The notes under the pieces: model-generated | The model's input: only the letters and a program-made list of their open reading frames with translations | Told to the model about the DNA's origin: nothing | The model's database searches: none | Position numbers and translations under genes: made by a program | DNA from: Pseudomonadota bacterium | GTDB lineage: Bacteria; Desulfobacterota; Binatia; Binatales; Binataceae | Length of the DNA stretch: 64,000 nucleotides | Assembly: GCA_021324455.1 (NCBI GenBank) | Contig: JAJPJA010000085.1 | Location: forward strand, 1-64,000 | Reading direction: 5' to 3' | Part shown: one piece after another, positions 45,492-53,721 of the stretch | Layout: every line of letters starts with the position of its first letter | How positions within the stretch are numbered: position 1 is the stretch's first letter

Positions 45492-45866
45492 TCAGCCGCT
45501 CTTGCCGACCGTAAAGGTGTAGGAGCCCTGGGTGCGATGAGTATCGGCGCCCACCACCGCCCACTTCACCGTGTAGTCGCCGGGTTTGAGCGGCGCCAGT
45601 TTGACCGACAGCGTGGCGCCGTCGGATCCGTAAAGCGGCTGTCCCACCGCCCGGTTGGCGCCGCTTGAGTCCAGCACTTCCAGTTTTGCGAACAGCTTTT
45701 CAATCGGCGCGTCAAACTTGATCGTTACTTGCGGCGGCGCCGCGTTCAGAGTTTCCCCGGCGGAGGGTATTTCCTGTTCAGGAAAAGAATGCGCCAAAAC
45801 CGCCCCCGCCAAGCTCAGCAGCAGCACGGCGATACACGCCGGCACAAGCGTCATGGTCGTTGTCAT
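45492..45866 (-). CDS. CopC-domain periplasmic copper-binding protein
   Basis: A 124-aa protein: signal peptide ending at AGAVLAHSFPEQEIPSAGETL, whose His after cleavage is the N-terminal copper ligand of CopC, and the Ig-like domain closing with YTVKWAVVGADTHRTQGSYTFTV, which carries the second His/Asp site. ATG overlaps the stop of the upstream outer-membrane gene (ATGA). Copper carrier handing metal to CopD is the known role of the family. Confidence 0.9.
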   Translation of the reverse strand: MTTTMTLVPACIAVLLLSLAGAVLAHSFPEQEIPSAGETLNAAPPQVTIKFDAPIEKLFAKLEVLDSSGANRAVGQPLYGSDGATLSVKLAPLKPGDYTVKWAVVGADTHRTQGSYTFTVGKSG

Positions 45867-46789
45867 CCCGGAAATCCTCGGTTGATGGTCCAGTTGCCCG
45901 GTTTGGAAAAGATCGAATCGTAAAAGATATCCAACAGTCCCAGGATTGCGGCGTGAGTATTGGGACCGCTCGCATTGTTCAGCGCCAGTTGAGTGCCCAA
46001 AGCGAGCTCGAAGTGATAACTCACGTACGCAACCCCCGGTGTTGCCGTCAGGTTGGGAAAAGTCCCGCCCGACGGACCGGAGATTAACTGGTCGTAGTTG
46101 ATTTCATTGAACACAAACATGTTGCGCAGCGGCCACTTCAATCCGATATCCCGGACGTTGTTGCTCAGGTACGGCAGCGAATATTCCACAACGGCGTCGG
46201 CGAACATCCGATGGCTGGTGTGGCCGCCCAGCGCGGGTACGTAGCCGAAGTCGCTCTGGATGCCGAATGGCCGCAAGTACTTCAAGACCGGTTTGTTGGG
46301 CAGATCGCCGAAGCCTTTCTCCCATAGAAAGAGCGGCCCCAGACTGGTATGGCTCTGCTCCTCGACCCCGGTATTGCCCGTGGGCAGTTGAAGCTGCGCT
46401 CCGATGGACATCAGGAATTCATGTTCCAGCGAGTAGTAGAACGCGTATTTGCCGAACAGGGTGAGGTCGTCGAAACCCTGCATCGACGCGCCCTCAAAGG
46501 GCGAGCTGTGGCTCCAGTTCGTTCCGCCCCCGATACTCAGCCGGGGCATGTAGTTGTTATCCAACCAGAGTACTTTTTCGAGCGAAAATCCGATGGAGTA
46601 GTTATCGGCCTCGCGGGTTTTCACCCATGACGGCTGCAGGATGTCGAGTTCGTTGGCAGGAGTCGGATCCTGGGTGATCAATGGTTCCAGAAAAATGTAG
46701 TCCCCCACTACACCGTGCGCCCGCGCATCGCCGGCGTGCAGGTGGATCGCCGGCACGGCGAGCGCCAACATGAATAGAAGCTTTCTCAT
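45863..46789 (-). CDS. Predicted outer-membrane beta-barrel protein of the copper cluster
   Basis: A 308-aa exported protein. Signal peptide MRKLLFMLALAVPAIHLHAGDARAHG, then alternating amphipathic strands such as DNYSIGFSLEKVLWLDNNYMPR, YYSLEHEFLMSIGAQLQLPTGN and VAYVSYHFELALGTQLALN, typical of a small barrel. Start at ATG 46789; 24 further codons are open upstream. Its stop overlaps copC, so it is probably co-transcribed. I do not recognise a named family; metal or solute passage across the outer membrane is an inference from context. Confidence 0.7.
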   Translation of the reverse strand: MRKLLFMLALAVPAIHLHAGDARAHGVVGDYIFLEPLITQDPTPANELDILQPSWVKTREADNYSIGFSLEKVLWLDNNYMPRLSIGGGTNWSHSSPFEGASMQGFDDLTLFGKYAFYYSLEHEFLMSIGAQLQLPTGNTGVEEQSHTSLGPLFLWEKGFGDLPNKPVLKYLRPFGIQSDFGYVPALGGHTSHRMFADAVVEYSLPYLSNNVRDIGLKWPLRNMFVFNEINYDQLISGPSGGTFPNLTATPGVAYVSYHFELALGTQLALNNASGPNTHAAILGLLDIFYDSIFSKPGNWTINRGFPG

Positions 46790-46878
46790 AATCGCCCCTG
46801 AGGGCCCCGAAGAGGGCCAGCCTGAGAACGAGCCCATGCGAAGGCGCACGGCTCTGCGCAAGTGTCGCTTTGGCGTTC

Positions 46879-47220
46879 TCAGAGGTAAGGCTTTGGAGGA
46901 GGAGTGTCCGGGGACTCGGTCAGGCGCGGCGGAAACGGCGCCACATAATCCGGCGCGGCGCCGCTATCCCCCGGGATCCTTGCGCCGGTTTGCGCCGGAA
47001 TCAACGGAGCCTCGCTGTGACCGGAATCGTACGAGGCTGCGCCTAATGGATGGCATATATCGAGGGTAAAGGCGGGCCTGGAGTCCGGGATCAACACGAC
47101 GCCCGTCACCAGCGGCATTGCGCCGATCAGGATCGCGGCGATTAACGTCCAGGCCATAACCGGTGAGCCCGGTTTCCGGCTGAGCCGATATGTCGCGCCG
47201 CAATCCATACCCAGCAACAT
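46879..47220 (-). CDS. Small membrane-anchored hypothetical protein
   Basis: A 113-aa protein with one hydrophobic segment (MAWTLIAAILIGAMPLVTGVVLI) and a Pro-rich periplasmic tail with a Cys-x-x-His-like ICHP and several His. AGGA lies four bases before ATG 47220; ATG 47157 is the alternative. It precedes the outer-membrane/CopC/CopD genes on the same strand and may be part of that unit. Function unknown. Confidence 0.5.
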   Translation of the reverse strand: MLLGMDCGATYRLSRKPGSPVMAWTLIAAILIGAMPLVTGVVLIPDSRPAFTLDICHPLGAASYDSGHSEAPLIPAQTGARIPGDSGAAPDYVAPFPPRLTESPDTPPPKPYL

Positions 47221-47578
47221 CTATCCTGCGCGCCCCGGCGATTCAAGAAAAGCAGGACAAGCCGCCGCGGCGGCCGTCTTGCCCAAATTGAGCGGCAGGT
47301 CATCAGGTTTCCGCGGCAATACACGTCGGCAACGAAGAACGCCGTCGTCAAACCGGCGTGCTTCAAAAACGGTGCCCCACGGCCCGCTCGCAGGCGGAAG
47401 CCGGAAGGTCGTCGCTCCCGAAATCGGGTTTCAAGCCGACAGGCGTCCGGCCGCCTGTCATCGACGCGGTTTTTCTGACAGTGGGGCGGGCGTCGCTGCC
47501 GGAACTGATGCTATTCAGTTAAGTTGCGCCAGCGGACTACAATGGGCTTGCGGCGAGGCCGGCACTGAATTGAATTTA
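47221..47578. other. Intergenic region between divergent genes with paired hairpins
   Basis: 358 bp without a supportable gene, between the copper-cluster leader gene (-) and trmFO (+). It contains two clean inverted repeats: CCCGA/TCGGG (47417-47428) and GACAGGCG/CGCCTGTC (47438-47459). Read on the - strand the segment CCGGCAGCG...GCCCGCCCCACTGTCAG (about 47475-47507) faintly recalls the core of a cobalamin riboswitch, but the full consensus is not met. Promoters for both directions should lie here. Confidence 0.4.
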
Positions 47579-48919
47579 ATGGAACAAGCGATTGTCAGCG
47601 TAGTGGGTGCCGGATTGGCGGGCAGCGAGGCGGCGTTTCAACTCGCGCGCCGCGGTGTGCGCGTGCGGTTGTACGAGATGCGTCCGGTGCGGATGACCCA
47701 GGCGCATCGGACGGGGCTGTTCGCCGAATTGGTATGCTCCAACTCGCTGCGCAACGCATCGCTGGAAACCGCGGTGGGCGTGCTGAAGGAGGAGATGCGC
47801 CGGCTGGGGTCTCTGGTAATGTCCGCGGCGGCCGCCGCCGCGGTGCCGGCCGGGGCCGCATTGGCGGTGGACCGCGATCAATTTGCCGGCGCGATTACCG
47901 CCGCGCTGCAGCGCGAGCCGCTGGTGGAGATCGTGCGCGAAGAAGTGACCTCGATTCCGTCCGCCCCTGCGATCATCGCCACCGGTCCGCTGACCGGCGC
48001 CGCGCTCTCGCAGGCGTTAAGCGAATTGATCGGATCGCGTCATCTGTATTTCTACGATGCGATTGCGCCGATCGTCGCCGCGAATTCGATCGACATGACT
48101 GTTGCGTTCAAAGCCTCGCGCTACGGCAAGGGCGGGGACGATTACATCAACTGCCCGATGACGGAGGCGGAGTACGCGGCTTTTGTCGACGCCGTGCTGG
48201 CGGCGCAAAAGGTCCCGGCGCATCCGTTCGAACGCACGATTTATTTCGAAGGCTGCATGCCGATCGAGGAGTTGGCGCGGCGCGGACCTAAAACCCTGGC
48301 GTTCGGTCCGATGCGCCCGGTCGGGCTCACGGACCCGCGCACCGGACGCCGCCCCGCGGCCGTGGTGCAATTGCGCCAGGACGACCGCGAGGGCCGTCTT
48401 TACAACATGGTCGGCTTTCAGACCAAAATGACGTATCCCGAGCAGCGGCGCGTGCTGCGCACGATACCGGGGCTGCACAACGCGCAATTCGTCCGCTTCG
48501 GTTCGCTGCATCGCAACACCTTCATCGACTCGCCGCGGCTGCTGACGCCGGCGCTGAGCCTGCGCGCACGGCCCGATATCTTCCTGGCCGGCCAGATGAT
48601 TGGCGTGGAGGGCTACGTCGAGTCGGCGGCGGCGGGCCTGCTGGCGGCCATCAACGCCGCGCGGATGGTATCGGGGGCGGAGATGATCGCGCCGCCGCCG
48701 GTGACCGCGCTGGGCTCGCTGATCGCCTATATCACCGATCAAAGCCGCCGCGATTTCCAGCCGATGAACGCCAATTTCGGTCTGATGCCGGAACTGGACG
48801 GGCGCTTGCGCGGACGCGCAAAGAAGACCGAGCTGGCGTCGCGTGCGCTGTCCGCCATCGACGCCTGGATCGCCCGCTATCGGCTGGCGATCCAGCCGCC
48901 CGTCACCGCCGCCGCCTGA
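47579..48919 (+). CDS. trmFO: Methylenetetrahydrofolate--tRNA-(uracil-54-C5)-methyltransferase
   Basis: Folate/FAD-dependent tRNA m5U54 methyltransferase (446 aa, normal length). N-terminal FAD motif VVGAGLAGSEAAFQLARRGV, then YEMRPVRMTQAHRTG and ELVCSNSLRN, the Cys-containing INCPMTEAEY and YFEGCMPIEELARRG, FGPMRPVGLTDP, and LAGQMIGVEGYVESAAAGLLA at the end. ATG 47579 is used; the 100 codons open upstream are not family-like. Found where TrmA is absent, typical of Gram-positives and deep-branching Gram-negatives. Confidence 0.96.
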   Translation: MEQAIVSVVGAGLAGSEAAFQLARRGVRVRLYEMRPVRMTQAHRTGLFAELVCSNSLRNASLETAVGVLKEEMRRLGSLVMSAAAAAAVPAGAALAVDRDQFAGAITAALQREPLVEIVREEVTSIPSAPAIIATGPLTGAALSQALSELIGSRHLYFYDAIAPIVAANSIDMTVAFKASRYGKGGDDYINCPMTEAEYAAFVDAVLAAQKVPAHPFERTIYFEGCMPIEELARRGPKTLAFGPMRPVGLTDPRTGRRPAAVVQLRQDDREGRLYNMVGFQTKMTYPEQRRVLRTIPGLHNAQFVRFGSLHRNTFIDSPRLLTPALSLRARPDIFLAGQMIGVEGYVESAAAGLLAAINAARMVSGAEMIAPPPVTALGSLIAYITDQSRRDFQPMNANFGLMPELDGRLRGRAKKTELASRALSAIDAWIARYRLAIQPPVTAAA

Positions 48920-48924
48920 AGTCC

Positions 48925-49902
48925 ATGGTCTTGCGCCTGCGCAAAACCATGCTCGCGGCGTTGGACGTCGGCTCCAATACGGTGCTGATGCTGATCGCGG
49001 AGGTGAGCGGCCGCAAAGTGCAGCCGATTGCCGAACTGCTCAGGATCACGCGTTTGGGACGCGGCGTGGACCGCACCGGCATGCTCGACGGCGGTGCGGC
49101 GGCGTTGACGCTGGAGACGATTGCCGAGTTTGTCGAGCAGGCGCGTGCGAGGGGCGCGAGCCGGATTGTGACCGCGGCGACTTCCGCGCTGCGCGACGCG
49201 CGCAACGGGACGCAGTTTATCGAGCAGGTGCGCCGTCGGACCGGCGTGGAGCTCGAGATAATATCCGGGCAGCGGGAGGCGCAGCTCAATTATATTGCCG
49301 CGATTGAGGGACTTGAGCTTGACGCGGCGCAGCCCCTGCTGATCGTGGATATAGGCGGAGGCTCGACCGAGCTAATCCGATGCGAACCGTGGGTCGCGCC
49401 GGTTGCGGTCAGTCTCCAGATCGGTTCGGTGCGGCTGACCGAGCGTCTGATCAGCCATGATCCGCCGTCCGCGGCTGAACGGGAGCAGGTTTACGACACC
49501 GTCCGCCAGCAGCTTGATTCTTTGGGATGGAATCATTTTCGGCCCGTGAGCCTGGTCGGCGTGGCAGGCACGGTCACTACGGTGGCCGCGGTGGGCATCG
49601 GGTTCCTCAGTCAGGACCATTCGCCGATCCATGATTTGCGGCTGTCCGGCCACACGGTCAGCGCAACCGCGCAGGAACTTTTCACGATGACGCTGGCGGA
49701 GCGCCGGCAACTGCCCGCAATGATCGAAGGACGCGCCGACGTGATTTGCGCCGGTGCCGCGATTCTGGACTGTATCACCCGTTATTTCGGCGTCAGTGAG
49801 ATAATCGTCAGCAATCAGGGCGTGCGCTGGGGGCTGGTGTACCAGGAAATCGAGCGACGCGGTCCCATCATCGGGCGCAGCCGCGGGTCCGGACGCGCTT
49901 GA
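48925..49902 (+). CDS. Ppx/GppA-family phosphatase
   Basis: ASKHA-fold exopolyphosphatase/pppGpp phosphatase family protein (325 aa). First phosphate loop AALDVGSNTVLMLIAEV, TAATSALRDARNG, EIISGQREAQLNY, second loop LLIVDIGGGSTELI and VGVAGTVTTVAAV. No C-terminal HD-like domain, so it is of the short type. Starts 5 bp after trmFO; ATG 48949 would also fit. Polyphosphate or guanosine pentaphosphate hydrolysis cannot be told apart here. Confidence 0.9.
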   Translation: MVLRLRKTMLAALDVGSNTVLMLIAEVSGRKVQPIAELLRITRLGRGVDRTGMLDGGAAALTLETIAEFVEQARARGASRIVTAATSALRDARNGTQFIEQVRRRTGVELEIISGQREAQLNYIAAIEGLELDAAQPLLIVDIGGGSTELIRCEPWVAPVAVSLQIGSVRLTERLISHDPPSAAEREQVYDTVRQQLDSLGWNHFRPVSLVGVAGTVTTVAAVGIGFLSQDHSPIHDLRLSGHTVSATAQELFTMTLAERRQLPAMIEGRADVICAGAAILDCITRYFGVSEIIVSNQGVRWGLVYQEIERRGPIIGRSRGSGRA

Positions 49903-49966
49903 TCTCCCGGATTGAAGGGATTAGCTACGGCATGGGGCGGCGCGAATCGCCCAAGGGGAAACCATC

Positions 49967-50548
49967 ATGGCAAACCTCGACGAGCAGGCGCAGGGTTTTT
50001 TGAGCTACAAGGGCCGTCTTCTCAATCATCTCGAGATGGTCTATCGGCCCGGCGAACGGCATCTGGTGAACAAGCTGTTCACGGCGCTGGGATGCACCGT
50101 TACCGACACCGGTCATACGCACATGGGTATCGCGGTGGGCGCCACGGACAAGTTCGGACTGAACAACGCGCTGTACGCCTCCGAGGTTACGCCGGAGCAA
50201 TGGGCCTTGGAGCTGCAGTTGCAAAAGGCGCTGGAGGGCGGGTCGGCGCTGGCGGCGGCGTATGCCGGATATGAAGAGAAATTCCGGCTTCATCCCCAAC
50301 TGACCTCCCATTTCGGCATCCGCTATCCGTCATTCGAGGCGCTGGAGAAGACGCTCGCGCATCTGGAAAAGGATCTCGATCCGGAGCTGGTGGGGCGGGT
50401 CCACATCAAAGGCGTCTTTCGCCCCGGGGATCGGGGCTCCTACACCGACTTCATCATGCAGGCGTTCATCAAGACCGACATCGCGGCCAGCGGACTCATC
50501 ACCTTCGGTCAGCATATCGAACTGCAGGCCCAGCGCATCGGCGATTGA
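49967..50548 (+). CDS. Hypothetical protein, possibly VOC-like
   Basis: A 193-aa soluble protein with ribosome site AAGGGGAAA before the ATG and normal GC-rich codon use, so it is real. Seen: FLSYKGRLLNHLEMVYRPGERHLV, ALGCTVTDTGHTHMGIAVG, NNALYASEVTP, then a second-half repeat-like segment VHIKGVFRPGDRGSYTDFIMQAFIKTD. Two similar halves with His/Glu positions hint at a vicinal-oxygen-chelate-like fold, but I cannot assign it. No named family recognised. Confidence 0.7.
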   Translation: MANLDEQAQGFLSYKGRLLNHLEMVYRPGERHLVNKLFTALGCTVTDTGHTHMGIAVGATDKFGLNNALYASEVTPEQWALELQLQKALEGGSALAAAYAGYEEKFRLHPQLTSHFGIRYPSFEALEKTLAHLEKDLDPELVGRVHIKGVFRPGDRGSYTDFIMQAFIKTDIAASGLITFGQHIELQAQRIGD

Positions 50549-50613
50549 ACCGCCTCTCAGGACAGATAAGACGGCCGCCGCGGACGCGCGACCGGCGCGG
50601 TGCGGGCGGGTAG

Positions 50614-51348
50614 ATGGCGACCCGGGCCAGAGAGCGCGGCGCCGTTGACGGGATCGAGCGCGAAGTTCAGATTCTGCGGCGGCCCGATCAATTCACGATT
50701 CTGCTCGTCGCCCTGCTTTTTTTCCTGCTCACCCCCTCCTTCTTCCTCAATTACGAATCCACCGGCGTGCTGGCCAGCACCTTTCTGTCGATCCTGCTGA
50801 TGTCGGTGCTGTACGTTTTTCCGCGCCGGCGCGAATTCACCATTGCCTGCATCCTTGCGGTTCCGACGCTGGCCGGCCGCTGGCTGGTGCTGTTTTTTCA
50901 TCACAGCGAAGTCTTCACGGCGATCGTCATACTGTGCTGGATTTTCTTTCTGGTGCTGACGGATTGGGTGATTCTGCTGCAGGTGCTGACGGCGACCCGC
51001 GTCACCAACGACACCATCAGCGGAGCCGTATGCGCCTACCTTATTTTCGGCCTGGTATTTGCCTTTGTGTACGCGCTGGTCGGGATGACTTTTCCGGGTT
51101 CGTTTGTGATTCCGGCTCAGGCAGCCAGGCCGGCCATGAACCGGATTCTGTATCAGCGCGAGATCGGCAACCTGATCTATTACAGTTTCGTCACCCTGGC
51201 GACTGTGGGCTACGGCGATATCGCGCCAATCAGCGCACCGGCGCGGATGCTGTCGGTGCTGGAGGCAATCGCCGGCCAGTTTTACATCGCGATCCTGATC
51301 GCCCGCCTGGTCAGCATCCGCTACTCGCACTGGGGCAGCAGCGAGTGA
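50614..51348 (+). CDS. Two-pore-helix K+ channel domain protein (Ion_trans_2)
   Basis: A 244-aa membrane protein with about six hydrophobic segments. The last two flank the pore helix and the K+ selectivity filter VTLATVGYGDIAPI (TVGYGD at residues 197-202), followed by a terminal helix LEAIAGQFYIAILIARLV. No cytoplasmic RCK domain is present, so gating is by voltage-like or unknown means; no charged S4 repeat is evident. Separate from its neighbours on both sides. Confidence 0.88.
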   Translation: MATRARERGAVDGIEREVQILRRPDQFTILLVALLFFLLTPSFFLNYESTGVLASTFLSILLMSVLYVFPRRREFTIACILAVPTLAGRWLVLFFHHSEVFTAIVILCWIFFLVLTDWVILLQVLTATRVTNDTISGAVCAYLIFGLVFAFVYALVGMTFPGSFVIPAQAARPAMNRILYQREIGNLIYYSFVTLATVGYGDIAPISAPARMLSVLEAIAGQFYIAILIARLVSIRYSHWGSSE

Positions 51349-51438
51349 ACCGCGAACCGCAGGCCGGGGCTGGGAACAATGGCCCGCATGGCGGGCTTTG
51401 ATTACAATGCTTGCACGAAGGCGAATGCCAGCGCGGGT

Positions 51439-51646
51439 CGGCGTATCATCAGATGCAATCTGGAAGAACGATTAAAACGCAAACTCCGCGCAAGAGCCGC
51501 CCAGCATGGCGAGTGATTGGCAACGCATGATACCGCCGACTTTGCCGAGCGCGGGTTCGATCTCGTGAATTCGTGGCATGAACAGGTGCTGCAATCAGCC
51601 GAGAGAGGCTTTTCGGCCACAGCTTGTGGTATAACGCCGGCCTGAC
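51439..51646 (+). pseudogene. Relic of a FitAB/VapBC toxin-antitoxin pair
   Basis: Two fragments in the 348-bp gap after the channel gene. 51439-51516 reads RRIIRCNLEERLKRKLRARAAQHGE-stop, the ribbon-helix-helix core of FitA/VapB antitoxins. Directly after, in another frame from 51517, comes LATHDTADFAERGFDLVNSW, the C-terminal end of PIN-domain VapC/FitB toxins (usually TRN-x-x-DF...G-x-x-L-x-NPW), running on to a stop at about 51646. The rest of the antitoxin and most of the toxin, including its acidic catalytic residues, are missing, consistent with an internal deletion. Confidence 0.7.
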
Positions 51647-51696
51647 TAATAAGGAATACAGATACGAACCCGCAGATCAATACGCGAGGTTGAACC

Positions 51697-52698
51697 ATGA
51701 CACACGACTTTACGCTTTGCGTGGGCACGATTGGCGCCGGCGTCTGGTACAGCCCCGACGGCGGCGAACATTGGCGCCGCAGCCGCATGAGGCTGCCGTT
51801 TTATGCCGAGCCGGGCGAGATTCAGATCCGCTCCCTCGCCGTCTCGCCGCACAATCCGCATCACGTGCTGGCCGGCTCCGAGGCCGGACTCTACCGCAGC
51901 GAGGACAACGGCAAATCCTGGGAACTGGTGCCTTCGCCGATGGAAGGCTCGCAAATCTGGTCCGTCGCCTGGCATCCGGCGGACCCCGACGTGATCTTTG
52001 CCGGCACCAAGCCGCCCGCAATTTACCGCTCTATCAATGGCGGCAGGAGTTGGGAGAAAATGGCGGCGGATATCGTCGAGCGATGCTTTGCCGGAGCGCC
52101 GAAAGTCACCAACGTTGTGGCCGATCCGCGCAACGCTAAAGACCTATGGGCCAGCGTCGAGATCGACGGCATCTTCCGCAGCCGCGACGGCGGCGACCAT
52201 TGGACCCGTCTGCCCGCATTGGGCGACCAGCCGATCAACCAGGATCTTCACGGACTGGCGCTCAGCCTGGGCAATCCGGCCAAAGTACTGGCCACGACTC
52301 CCGATGGGATTTGGACCAGTATCGATGAGGGCGAGAGTTGGTCGCTGCACGCCTTTCCCAAATTCGCCGAGCGCGACAACATCTCATACTGCCGCGGCGT
52401 CGCGGTAAAACCCGGCGACCCGGATACCATCTTCGTCGCCAACGGCGATTTTATTCCGGGCAAACGCGGCGCGATTCATCGTACGCGCGACGGCGGCGGG
52501 AGCTGGCAGAAGATGGCGCTGCCGGTGGAACCCAACTCGACCATCTACTGGTTTGCGTTAAATCCAGCCAATCCCGACATAATCGCGGCCAACAGTCTGC
52601 ATGGTTATCTCTATCTCAGCACCGACGGCGGCGACTCCTGGACCAAGCTGCGGCGCGAGTTCGGCGAGGTGCGCGCGCTGGCCTGGATGACCAATTGA
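51697..52698 (+). CDS. BNR/Asp-box repeat beta-propeller protein
   Basis: A 333-aa protein of repeated S-x-D-x-G-x-x-W boxes: YSPDGGEHWRR, YRSEDNGKSWELV, YRSINGGRSWEKM, FRSRDGGDHWTRL, WTSIDEGESWSL, HRTRDGGGSWQKM and YLSTDGGDSWTKL, i.e. about seven blades of a sialidase/VPS10/Ycf48-like propeller. There is no signal peptide, so it is probably cytoplasmic; no sialidase catalytic residues (RIP motif) were seen. Lies 41 bp upstream of an LLM oxidoreductase and may be co-transcribed. Role unknown. Confidence 0.88.
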   Translation: MTHDFTLCVGTIGAGVWYSPDGGEHWRRSRMRLPFYAEPGEIQIRSLAVSPHNPHHVLAGSEAGLYRSEDNGKSWELVPSPMEGSQIWSVAWHPADPDVIFAGTKPPAIYRSINGGRSWEKMAADIVERCFAGAPKVTNVVADPRNAKDLWASVEIDGIFRSRDGGDHWTRLPALGDQPINQDLHGLALSLGNPAKVLATTPDGIWTSIDEGESWSLHAFPKFAERDNISYCRGVAVKPGDPDTIFVANGDFIPGKRGAIHRTRDGGGSWQKMALPVEPNSTIYWFALNPANPDIIAANSLHGYLYLSTDGGDSWTKLRREFGEVRALAWMTN

Positions 52699-52739
52699 AG
52701 TATGGTTGACCCCGCGCATCCGCGCAAAAGGAACAGCAG

Positions 52740-53579
52740 ATGAAGTACGGCGTAGTCTATTTCCCCACCGACTATTCGATCCGCGTCGACGACATGGCGC
52801 GCGCGGTCGAGGAGCGCGGCTTCGAGTCGCTGTGGCTGCCCGAGCATACTCACATCCCGTGTTCGCGCCGTTCGCCTTATCCCCTGGGAGGCGATCTGCC
52901 GCGCGAGTACGTCGACGGCTACGAGCTGATCACCGGGATGGCGTTCGCGGCGGCGGCCACCAGGAGAATCATCATCGGCTCCAGCATCTGCCTGGTGGTG
53001 GAACGCGACCCGATCGTCCTGGCCAAGGAAATAGCGACGCTCGACAAACTTTCCGGCGGACGCATCCAACTGGGGATCGGTTCGGGATGGAACGCGGAGG
53101 AGATGGAGAACCACGGAATTCAGTTCAAAAACAGCCGCCGGGTGATGCGGGAGAAGGTCGCCGCCATGAAGGCGATCTGGACCCGGGACAAATCCGAATA
53201 TCACGGCGAGTTCGTCAACTTCGAAGAGATGTGGTGCAATCCCAAGCCGGCGCAAAAGCCCCATCCGCCGGTGCTGATGGGCGGCAATGGCAGGATCGCG
53301 ATCAGATACGCGGCGCGCCAGTGCGACGGATGGCTGCCCAGCGCGGTGCTGGTCGATCAGCTGAGCGCGTCGGTCAAGCTGCTGCGGCAGGAACTGGAAC
53401 AGGCGGGGCGCGACTGGAAAAACTTCCCGATTACGGCCTTGTTCGCGCCGCCCGATCGCCAGCAGCTCGACGCCTATCAGGAGATGGGGATCGAGCGCGC
53501 CGTGTTCGCGATTCCGTCGGCGGATCGCGACAAAGCGGTATCTCTACTGGACCGCCGGGCAAAAGCAGCAGGTTTTTAA
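52740..53579 (+). CDS. LLM-class F420-dependent oxidoreductase
   Basis: Luciferase-like TIM-barrel oxidoreductase (279 aa). SD AAAGGAAC lies before the ATG. Motifs: SLWLPEHTHIPCSRRSPYP, IIIGSSICLVVERDPIVLAKEIATLD, GRIQLGIGSGWNAEEMENHG and KPHPPVLMGGNGRIAIRYAAR, closest to the F420-dependent subgroup (TIGR03619-like). Cofactor use is inferred from subgroup resemblance. Second LLM gene in the window besides 22134-23123; the two are not close copies. Confidence 0.88.
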   Translation: MKYGVVYFPTDYSIRVDDMARAVEERGFESLWLPEHTHIPCSRRSPYPLGGDLPREYVDGYELITGMAFAAAATRRIIIGSSICLVVERDPIVLAKEIATLDKLSGGRIQLGIGSGWNAEEMENHGIQFKNSRRVMREKVAAMKAIWTRDKSEYHGEFVNFEEMWCNPKPAQKPHPPVLMGGNGRIAIRYAARQCDGWLPSAVLVDQLSASVKLLRQELEQAGRDWKNFPITALFAPPDRQQLDAYQEMGIERAVFAIPSADRDKAVSLLDRRAKAAGF

Positions 53580-53721
53580 GCGAATTTCATCTCAGCGCGG
53601 CTGCCGGGTTAGGCTGAGCTGCGGGCTGCGGCACTTTGTGCAGGCGACTCTTGCATAACAGGACTGCCTGTGGAAATTTCAAGGGCGGCTCCGCAGGGGG
53701 AGAACTCCCGGGAGATTTGCG

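Noticed and set aside
47279-47578. 100-codon N-terminal extension of TrmFO
   Set aside because: Not family-like; the FAD-binding motif begins right after ATG 47579.
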